DNA of 42,252 nucleotides. It comes from Marisimplicoccus sp964437815 (GTDB lineage: Bacteria; Bacteroidota; Bacteroidia; Flavobacteriales; Flavobacteriaceae). The translations under genes and the position numbers were made by a program. Below, in pieces: positions 35,721 to 42,252 of the stretch. Numbering within the stretch: the stretch's first letter is position 1; each line of letters starts with the position of its first letter. The stretch lies in NCBI GenBank assembly GCA_964437815.1, contig CAYTIE010000010.1, forward strand, positions 1 to 42,252, read 5' to 3'. The notes below the pieces were generated by a model. It was not told where the DNA came from and did not search any database. It saw only the letters and a list, made by a program, of their open reading frames with translations.

Positions 35721-36896
35721 CTAAGGAATTACAGAAGAAGCAATTAGCTCATTTTTATGGTATAATGCTAGGAATTGACCAGAAGTAACAGCAGTTTGAT
35801 ATTTTTTAAATTCAACATAAAGTTTTTTTCCATAAATATGAATTATTATATCTTGTAAAGGTTGTCTATACCTGATTCTTGCTTTAAGTTTTAAAGTTTT
35901 TATGAGATCAATATTATATGAATCATTTACCCAATTTATTGTTGCTATATCTATTTTAATAGCTTTTTTTATTAATCCTGGGTGATCCTTTCCCTTCCCA
36001 ACAAATATTTCATTTGATTTAGTATCAATTCCTATCACAAATATTGGTTCATCATAACCCCCTACTGCAAGTCCCCTTCTTTGACCAATTGTGTAATAAT
36101 ATGCTCCATTATGCTCACCGACAACTTTACCATCAGTTTTTGAAAATTTATATTTCTTTGATAGTTCATTTAATCTAGATTGATCACCTTCACTTTTAAA
36201 CTTAAAAACCTTTGAATTACTAGGTATTTCAATTATACTCCCTTTCTTTTTTTTTAATTTTTGTTGCAAAAATTCAGGAAGTCTAATCTTACCAACAAAA
36301 CAAAGGCCTTGAGAATCTTTTTTATCAGCTGTTATTAAACTATTTTTCTTAGCAATATGTCTTACCTCAGACTTTTTTAGATGTCCTATTGGAAATAATA
36401 TTTTACCTAACTGTTTTTGATTTAGTTGACATAAAAAGTAAGACTGGTCTTTGGTTTTATCAATTCCTTGTAAAAGTCTATATTCTGAATTATTATTTGA
36501 TTCTATTTGACTATAATGACCAGTTGCAACATAGTCAGCATCTAATGAAAGTGCCAATTTCATAAACACGTCAAATTTTATCTCCTTATTACAAAGTATA
36601 TCAGGATTTGGCGTCCTACCATTTGAATATTCCTTAAACATATAATCAATAATTCTTTTTTTATATTCTTTACTAAGATCAACAGTCTTGAAAGGTATCT
36701 TTAATTTATCTGCAATTAACATTGCATCATTACTATCTTCGAGCCATGGACATTCATCTGAAATTGTTAAATTCTCATCATGCCAGTTTTTCATAAACAG
36801 GCCAATCAAATTATAACCTTCTCTTTTTAACAGATATGCTGCTACACTTGAATCTACACCTCCAGAGAGGGCAATTACAACTTTTTTACTTTTCAT
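35721..36896 (-). CDS. mnmA: tRNA 2-thiouridine(34) synthase MnmA
   Basis: Thiolates U34 of tRNA-Lys, -Glu and -Gln. 391 residues with the PP-loop ATPase motif SGGVDSS at residue 11. The two catalytic cysteines are Cys102 (PDILCNKEIKF) and Cys199 (SQGLCFVG), at the same numbers as in E. coli MnmA. The DYVATGHYSQ motif lies near residue 121. C-terminal beta domains with YYTIGQRRGLAVGG are intact. Lies 6 bp downstream of yidC, so probably co-transcribed. Confidence 0.97.
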   Translation of the reverse strand: MKSKKVVIALSGGVDSSVAAYLLKREGYNLIGLFMKNWHDENLTISDECPWLEDSNDAMLIADKLKIPFKTVDLSKEYKKRIIDYMFKEYSNGRTPNPDILCNKEIKFDVFMKLALSLDADYVATGHYSQIESNNNSEYRLLQGIDKTKDQSYFLCQLNQKQLGKILFPIGHLKKSEVRHIAKKNSLITADKKDSQGLCFVGKIRLPEFLQQKLKKKKGSIIEIPSNSKVFKFKSEGDQSRLNELSKKYKFSKTDGKVVGEHNGAYYYTIGQRRGLAVGGYDEPIFVIGIDTKSNEIFVGKGKDHPGLIKKAIKIDIATINWVNDSYNIDLIKTLKLKARIRYRQPLQDIIIHIYGKKLYVEFKKYQTAVTSGQFLALYHKNELIASSVIP

Positions 36897-36902
36897 AGGT
36901 AG

Positions 36903-38690
36903 TTATCTTCTCCTTTCGTTATTTCTTTTCTGCTTTTCAGCTTCTTCCATAGCTTTTTGAAGTCTTGCTCTAAATCCTCCAGCTTTCACTGGTTTTTGTT
37001 TATTTTCTTCTATTTCCCTTAATATTTTCTTATCATCAATATAAAATCTCTTAATTAACAGCATTAATATAATTGTTAAAAGATTTGAGATGAAGTAATA
37101 TAAACTTAGTCCACTTGCATAATTGTTAAAAAAGAATAGCATCATTAGTGGCATCATATACATAATTAATTTCATGTTAACACCACCAGTTTGAGAAGAA
37201 GGCATCATCTGTCCTCCAGTAGTCATTTTTGTATAAAAGAATATTGCTACTGATGCTAAAATTGGAAAAAGACTTATATGATCTCCGTACAATGGAATAT
37301 AAAAACCTAATTCAAGTATTGAATCATAAGAAGATAAATCATCTGCCCACAAAAAACTTTTTTGTCTTAAACTAAATGCAGCAGGAAAAAAAAGAAAAAG
37401 TGCAAGAAATATTGGCATTTGAGCCATAGCAGGCAAACAACCAGCCATAGGGTTTGCACCAGATTTGGTGTATAAACTCATAGTCTCCTGCTGTCTTTTC
37501 ATAGGGTCATCTTTATATTTTTTATTTATCTCTTCAATTTCTGGTTTTAAGACCTTCATTTTTGCTTGAGACAAGTATTGCTTATATGTAATAGGGGAAA
37601 TTAAAATCTTAACAATAATAGTTAACACTACTATTGATATTCCATAAGAAAAATATTTAGTTAGAAAGGAGAATAGCGGAAAGACAATAAACATATTAAT
37701 CCACCCAAAGATTCCCCATCCAACTGGAACAGAGTTTTCAATACCAAGATTATAGTCTTTCAGACTATGAAAATCAGTTGGTCCAAAATAAAACCTAAAA
37801 TCTAAACCAGAATCATTAGTATCAATAGGAATTATTGTAGAGAATCTTTTAGTATATTTCTTTTCAAGCTCTTCAATACTTGCCAAGTTTTCAGAGAAAA
37901 TCTGAATTTCATCTATCTTATTTTCAAAAATCAATATTGAACTGAAGAAATGTTCTCTATAAGAAATCCAATTAACATCATCAATAACTTTATCTGAAGA
38001 CCCTGAAACTGTTAGATACGAATCTTTTTCATCTTCAAATCCATAACTCAAAGCTGTATACCTATTTTCATAATCAAGACTTTTAGAATTTCTAAATGAA
38101 TCTTTAGTCCAAGAGATAAAAAAGTCATTTTGATTAGAATAGGTATCGAATCCATTTAATTTTAAGTCATAATCGAGCATATAAGAATCGCTATCCAAAT
38201 TATAAGTAATCTCAATAAAATCTTTATCAGAAATATATCCGGTAAGTCTAACTTTTTTATTTCTTTCTATAATATCAGAATCAAATATTATATTCTTAGA
38301 ATCTAGAATACCATTAAAATTATTTGGAATTGAAATATTAAAACTTGAATTATCTAAATCTACCAACATTAAAGAATCTTGGTTATAATTTGTAAATTCT
38401 TTTAGCTTAAGCATCGTAATATTTGCTCCCTTAGTGTCTATCTCCATGTATATCTTTTCATTCTCTAGAACAAGTTTTTTCTGCTGAAAATTAAATTCAT
38501 CATCTTCCTTAATTTCTTTTGGTTTATTATCAATCAATAGCTCATCCTCAGATATAGTTTTCTCAATTTTTTCTGTATCAGTTTCAACTATTGCGGGAAT
38601 ATTTTGATTACTATAATACCAGAACATTATTATTATAGATATCAAAAGAAAACCTATAAACGTAAGAGGGTCATTTCTATTTTCTTCCAT
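36903..38690 (-). CDS. yidC: Membrane protein insertase YidC
   Basis: 595 residues. Layout: one N-terminal helix (about 10-27), a large periplasmic domain (about 70-330), and the conserved insertase core with five helices (about 340-545). The cytosolic loop LSQAKMKVLKPEIEEINKKYKDDPMKRQQE and the GANPMAGCLPAMAQMPIF motif are present. The strongly basic tail (about 550-595) fits ribosome binding. It inserts membrane proteins alone or with SecYEG. Its start overlaps the pyrG stop by 14 bp. Confidence 0.97.
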   Translation of the reverse strand: MEENRNDPLTFIGFLLISIIIMFWYYSNQNIPAIVETDTEKIEKTISEDELLIDNKPKEIKEDDEFNFQQKKLVLENEKIYMEIDTKGANITMLKLKEFTNYNQDSLMLVDLDNSSFNISIPNNFNGILDSKNIIFDSDIIERNKKVRLTGYISDKDFIEITYNLDSDSYMLDYDLKLNGFDTYSNQNDFFISWTKDSFRNSKSLDYENRYTALSYGFEDEKDSYLTVSGSSDKVIDDVNWISYREHFFSSILIFENKIDEIQIFSENLASIEELEKKYTKRFSTIIPIDTNDSGLDFRFYFGPTDFHSLKDYNLGIENSVPVGWGIFGWINMFIVFPLFSFLTKYFSYGISIVVLTIIVKILISPITYKQYLSQAKMKVLKPEIEEINKKYKDDPMKRQQETMSLYTKSGANPMAGCLPAMAQMPIFLALFLFFPAAFSLRQKSFLWADDLSSYDSILELGFYIPLYGDHISLFPILASVAIFFYTKMTTGGQMMPSSQTGGVNMKLIMYMMPLMMLFFFNNYASGLSLYYFISNLLTIILMLLIKRFYIDDKKILREIEENKQKPVKAGGFRARLQKAMEEAEKQKRNNERRR

Positions 38691-40302
38691 TGTTATTTAA
38701 ATAATTTTTTAAACTAGCTCCAACAAAATTAACAAAAAGTGGATGTGGATTTGAAACACTACTTTTATATTCTGGGTGAAACTGCACACCTATAAACCAG
38801 GGATGACTTTTATTTTCAATAATCTCAACCAAATCTGTTTCTGGATTCACTCCTGCTTTAACAAAGTTTTTATCAAAGATTTTATCATTATAATTATTAT
38901 TAAACTCATATCTGTGTCTATGCCTTTCTGAAATTAATTTTTTATCATATATAGAATGTGATTTAGTATCCTTTATAATTTCACAGTCCCAAGCACCTAA
39001 TCTCATTGTACCTCCTTTGTTAATTATTTCTTTTTGATTGGTCATAAGATCAATAACAGGATTCTTGCATTTTTCTGAAATTTCAGTTGAATTAGGATCA
39101 ATTATTTTTTTAACATTTTTTGCATATTCTACTACAGCCATCTGCATTCCTAAACAGATTCCGAAAAAAGGAATATTATTAACTCTTGCATACTCAATGG
39201 TTAGAATTTTCCCATCAATACCTCTTTGCCCAAATCCTGGCGCAACTATTATTCCATTTAAACCATCTAACCTAGAATTAATATTTTCTTCATCAATATA
39301 CTCAGAGTGGATTGATCTAACATTTACCTTAACATCATTTTCTGTACCAGCATGAATTAATGACTCTAAAATAGATTTATAAGAATCATTTAACTCGATA
39401 TATTTTCCAATTAATCCAATTTCAATTTCATTTTTTGGATTTCTTAATTTATGAAGAAAATTTTTCCATTTATCCAAGTTTGGCTCTTTAGACTTTAAGC
39501 TTAATTTTTTTAATGTTATTGTATCTAATCCCTCTTCCATCATTTTCATAGGCACATCATAAATAGTTTCAACATCAATTGATTCAATTACAGAATCAAG
39601 CATAACATTACAAAAAAGAGCAATTTTTTTTCTTAAATCTATACTAACTGCTTTTTCAGATCTGCAAACCAATATATCTGGCTTTAATCCTAACTCCATT
39701 AAGGTTTTAACTGAATGTTGAGTTGGCTTCGTTTTAAGTTCTCCAGTAGAATTTAAATAGGGCAGTAAGGTAAGATGAATTACTATTGCATTTTCAGATC
39801 CTTCTTCATAGATTATTTGCCTTACAGCTTCTATATATGGAAGTGATTCAATATCTCCTACTGTACCTCCAATTTCTGTTATTACAATATCTAAAGTCTT
39901 ATCTTCTGAAAGATTCCTTATATTTTCTTTAATTTCATTTGTTATATGAGGTATAACCTGTACAGTTTTGCCAAGAAATTCTCCTTTTCTCTCTTTATTT
40001 ATTACATTTTGATATATCCTACCTGTAGTAATATTATTTTTTTGAGATGTATTTGTTCCTAGAAATCTCTCATAATGTCCAAGGTCTAAATCAGTCTCTG
40101 CTCCATCATCCGTAACATAACATTCACCATGTTCATATGGATTTAAAGTACCAGGATCTACATTAATGTATGGATCAAGTTTTTGAATTGCAGAATTATA
40201 TCCCTGAGATTGAAGAAGTTTTGCTAATGATGCTGAAATTATACCCTTACCTAATGAAGAAGTAACACCTCCTGTTACAAATATATATTTTGGTTTATTC
40301 AT
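38677..40302 (-). CDS. pyrG: CTP synthase
   Basis: Makes CTP from UTP with glutamine nitrogen. 541 residues from the ATG at 40302; the open frame extends 10 codons further to 40332, but MNKPKYIFVTGGVTSSLGKG is the family start and leaves space for a promoter box. Amidoligase domain to about 270 with YEHGECYVTDDGAETDLDLGHYERF. Class I glutaminase domain after about 295 with the nucleophile in GICLGMQ and the His/Glu pair in QFHPEYKS. Overlaps yidC by 14 bp. Confidence 0.97.
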   Translation of the reverse strand: MNKPKYIFVTGGVTSSLGKGIISASLAKLLQSQGYNSAIQKLDPYINVDPGTLNPYEHGECYVTDDGAETDLDLGHYERFLGTNTSQKNNITTGRIYQNVINKERKGEFLGKTVQVIPHITNEIKENIRNLSEDKTLDIVITEIGGTVGDIESLPYIEAVRQIIYEEGSENAIVIHLTLLPYLNSTGELKTKPTQHSVKTLMELGLKPDILVCRSEKAVSIDLRKKIALFCNVMLDSVIESIDVETIYDVPMKMMEEGLDTITLKKLSLKSKEPNLDKWKNFLHKLRNPKNEIEIGLIGKYIELNDSYKSILESLIHAGTENDVKVNVRSIHSEYIDEENINSRLDGLNGIIVAPGFGQRGIDGKILTIEYARVNNIPFFGICLGMQMAVVEYAKNVKKIIDPNSTEISEKCKNPVIDLMTNQKEIINKGGTMRLGAWDCEIIKDTKSHSIYDKKLISERHRHRYEFNNNYNDKIFDKNFVKAGVNPETDLVEIIENKSHPWFIGVQFHPEYKSSVSNPHPLFVNFVGASLKNYLNNNGRK

Positions 40303-40329
40303 CCGGATTTCAATAAAATGTTCCGGACT

Positions 40330-40337
40330 CAAATTTA
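40330..40337 (-). promoter_or_regulatory. Putative -7 promoter box (TAAATTTG) upstream of pyrG
   Basis: Minus-strand TAAATTTG, 27 bp before the pyrG ATG at 40302, in the gap after the LysM gene. No clear -33 TTTG. It supports the shorter pyrG start and separate control of pyrG-yidC-mnmA. Confidence 0.4.
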
Positions 40338-40364
40338 CAAAATATAAAAGTAAAATTGATTCTT

Positions 40365-41762
40365 TTAATTAATAATCTCATCTACTGTATATTCAGAGTG
40401 CTTTAAAATATAAAATCCACTATTAATATATCCACCTAAAGAATCTTTAACGTAGTTATATGTGTTTTGAATATATTTTTGATTACCATATTTAAAAGAC
40501 TTAATTAACTTTTTATTTAATGCAAGTCTTAGAGCAATATCTGTTGTAATATCAAAAGCCTTAACAGCATCTTTATTTGGAAAATTACCAAAAAGTTCGA
40601 TGTATCCTGAAGTAAAAGAATTTAATGTATCTATTACTGTAGGTTTTGTCATTGACGAATATGTAAAATTTAAATCACCAAGATCTTTAATATTTATATT
40701 TGGATCATCATAAAGATTACCTCTATATGTAGTAAAAAGCTGAACATTTCTTTCATCAGAAATCTGGGAGTTCATTTGTGAAATAATACTTGATATGAAA
40801 GTAAAAATTTCTGTTTCTACAATAACTTTATTTGGCAAACTGTCTACTAATAGTGAATCTACTAATTCTGGGAGTATATATCCTCCTTCTGATTCTGGTC
40901 TTAATGTTATTGAGTTTGGAAAAATATTTTTTAAGTCTCCTTCAATTTCTCTATTTAAAGAATCAGCAACTATAACTATATTATCATCATTAGATAAGTT
41001 TTTCTTTAAATATTCAATCATTTGATTTCTTAAAAATCTTTTAGGAGTTACAGACTGAATTACACCACTAAGCATATTAACCGGATTGGTAGAAAGAGGA
41101 AAAACTCTAGGGATTTTACTTATGAGTTCTAATTTTGAAATAAAATCAAAATTATCAGGTATAATAGGTCCAATTATAGCATCACTTTTATTTATAGCAA
41201 TATCATTAACAATATTTTCAATTTTCGAAAAACTATTTTCTGTATCATAAACATCAAGCTTTACATTAACACCTATTTTTTTAAGCTCACTTAAGGCATA
41301 TACAACTCCTGAATAGAAGTCAAGTGAAATAGTATATAAATTTCTGGTTTTAAATAATTGTTCAACCTTATCAATTGAATCAAGTTCAATAGAAGAAGTA
41401 TTAAAAGGTAGCAAAAGTGAAAGTGTTATATTATTATTCAAATTATTTGATTCTAAAACCATGGTTTTCAAATCCCGAATTTCATTTATTTCAGTATTAA
41501 TATTTAAAGAATCTGAAATTTCAATGTCTTGTGGTCTTTTTTTTGAATAAACAGGTATTAAAACCCTAGATCTTCTCTTTAAGCGATTATCCTTAAGATT
41601 AGGGTTTAGTTGAATAATTTCACTAATGTCTACTGAATATTGATTAGAAATAGAATAAAGAGTCTCATTCTTCTTAACTCTATGAAATATAGTATCAGTT
41701 ATTTGTCCTTGAGAGAAACAATAACTAATTGATATAAAAAATATTAATATTGATTTTTTCAT
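40365..41762 (-). CDS. Periplasmic LysM plus PBP1-like substrate-binding domain protein
   Basis: 465 residues. Signal peptide (about 1-18, cleavage near CFS-Q), one LysM peptidoglycan-binding domain (about 27-71: HRVKKNETLYSISNQYSV, LNPNL), a short linker, then a type 1 periplasmic-binding fold (about 105-440) like branched-chain amino-acid ABC binding proteins or the LpoA N-terminal fold (GIPxxPDN-type strand DAIIGPIIPDNF, VFPLSTNPVNM). It probably sits in the periplasm bound to the cell wall. Ligand and role unknown. Start overlaps the upstream gene's stop by 4 bp (ATGA), so coupled. Confidence 0.85.
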   Translation of the reverse strand: MKKSILIFFISISYCFSQGQITDTIFHRVKKNETLYSISNQYSVDISEIIQLNPNLKDNRLKRRSRVLIPVYSKKRPQDIEISDSLNINTEINEIRDLKTMVLESNNLNNNITLSLLLPFNTSSIELDSIDKVEQLFKTRNLYTISLDFYSGVVYALSELKKIGVNVKLDVYDTENSFSKIENIVNDIAINKSDAIIGPIIPDNFDFISKLELISKIPRVFPLSTNPVNMLSGVIQSVTPKRFLRNQMIEYLKKNLSNDDNIVIVADSLNREIEGDLKNIFPNSITLRPESEGGYILPELVDSLLVDSLPNKVIVETEIFTFISSIISQMNSQISDERNVQLFTTYRGNLYDDPNINIKDLGDLNFTYSSMTKPTVIDTLNSFTSGYIELFGNFPNKDAVKAFDITTDIALRLALNKKLIKSFKYGNQKYIQNTYNYVKDSLGGYINSGFYILKHSEYTVDEIIN

Positions 41763-42247
41763 ATTCTTTTTTCATTATCTAATTTCCATTTTTCATAATC
41801 CCCATTATTTACCTTATAAGACCAGTGAAGCAATGACTGTTGAATTCTAGGAGATATTTTATTTGAATCTTGAATTCTAACCCCTGCTTTAAAAATCTTT
41901 TTATATATATTATTTCTAAACCTTCCTTTAGGTCCGCAAAATGCATTCCATCTTTTTATTTGCCTTTCATCATCTTCATGTATTCTCCCATTAAAAAATT
42001 TACAATACCACTCAAACCATCCTCTAGGGTCATCTTTATGAATCCAGCCTTTTAACTCCCATTCTTCTTGAGATTGACCAGATTTTATTTTAAAATAATT
42101 TACCTCTTTTTGATAATTATTCGACAAATAAAATCTTTCATCAATATCAGAAAACCATTCCTTAGGAAAGGTCCTATAATCTACTAATTTACTAAAATAA
42201 GTTCCACCAAAAACACCCATTCTAATCATTTCTTTAGGAGTTAGCAT
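41759..42247 (-). CDS. Conserved hypothetical protein, unknown function (possibly partial at window edge)
   Basis: 162 residues, no signal peptide or membrane helix, very rich in Trp (nine or more). Conserved-looking segments are LTPKEMIRMGVFGGTYF at the start, GWIHKDDPRGWFEWYCKFFNGR in the middle, RQIKRWNAFCGPKGRFRNNI and PRIQQSLLHWSYKV near the end. From memory, similar proteins with the same motif order exist in other bacteria and in fungi and plants, without known function. The frame is open past the ATG to the window edge, so a longer N-terminus is possible. It is coupled by ATGA overlap to the LysM-protein gene. Confidence 0.75.
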   Translation of the reverse strand: MLTPKEMIRMGVFGGTYFSKLVDYRTFPKEWFSDIDERFYLSNNYQKEVNYFKIKSGQSQEEWELKGWIHKDDPRGWFEWYCKFFNGRIHEDDERQIKRWNAFCGPKGRFRNNIYKKIFKAGVRIQDSNKISPRIQQSLLHWSYKVNNGDYEKWKLDNEKRI

Positions 42248-42252
42248 TGGCT

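Noticed and set aside
1..42252. CRISPR arrays, tRNA/rRNA genes, insertion sequences, integrases or toxin-antitoxin genes
   Set aside because: I looked for repeat-spacer patterns, cloverleaf-like sequences, transposase motifs and inverted-repeat ends and saw none; nearly all DNA is accounted for by housekeeping genes.

Overview
The window is a strongly AT-rich stretch (roughly 30% GC by eye) of a member of Bacteroidota, most likely a marine-type flavobacterium with a small genome. The evidence is the gene order rplQ-carA-eno-gltA-argS behind the ribosomal block, the LysM/PBP1 protein-pyrG-yidC-mnmA-rpsL order, TAnnTTTG-type -7 promoter boxes, near absence of Shine-Dalgarno sequences, and flavobacterial wording of many proteins (for example a zinc-ligand-free L36 and S14). 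A run of exactly 100 Ns marks a scaffold joint, so this is probably a draft, metagenome or single-cell assembly.

Layout. 1-4814 (+): the 3' part of an MsbA-like ABC exporter and then purL, cut off by the N-gap before its final glutaminase residues. 4915-8050 (+): a long-form acyl-CoA dehydrogenase and a secreted M28 peptidase-like protein. 8053-10273 (-): a PLP-dependent cysteine/cystathionine synthase and an FtsX-type ABC permease. 10278-11874 (+): a secreted NamZ/DUF1343 muramidase-family protein and a VOC-fold protein. 11957-12832 (-): folD. 12833-13396 is the only gene-free stretch above 300 bases; it holds several inverted repeats and ends in a strong terminator.

From 13397 to the right edge everything is on the minus strand. 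Read in transcription order from the right: a conserved hypothetical protein, a LysM/periplasmic-binding protein, pyrG, yidC, mnmA, then one unbroken 32-gene str-S10-spc-alpha block (rpsL to rplQ, 35614 down to 19030, no gap over 16 bp, including fusA, secY, infA and rpoA). A clear intrinsic terminator closes it. carA, eno, gltA and argS follow, closed by a second terminator.

The right three quarters therefore encode the core of translation (ribosomal proteins, EF-G, IF-1, ArgRS, MnmA), RNA polymerase alpha, membrane insertion (SecY, YidC), nucleotide synthesis (PyrG, CarA, PurL, FolD) and central carbon entry (enolase, citrate synthase). I do not see a novel defence, mobile or biosynthetic system here. 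The points most worth a second look are an N-terminal tandem duplication in ribosomal protein S17, an identical TAAATTTG box in front of four of the visible transcription units, a structured 564-bp spacer, a changed metal-ligand position in the M28 protein, and a small family of unknown function at the right edge.
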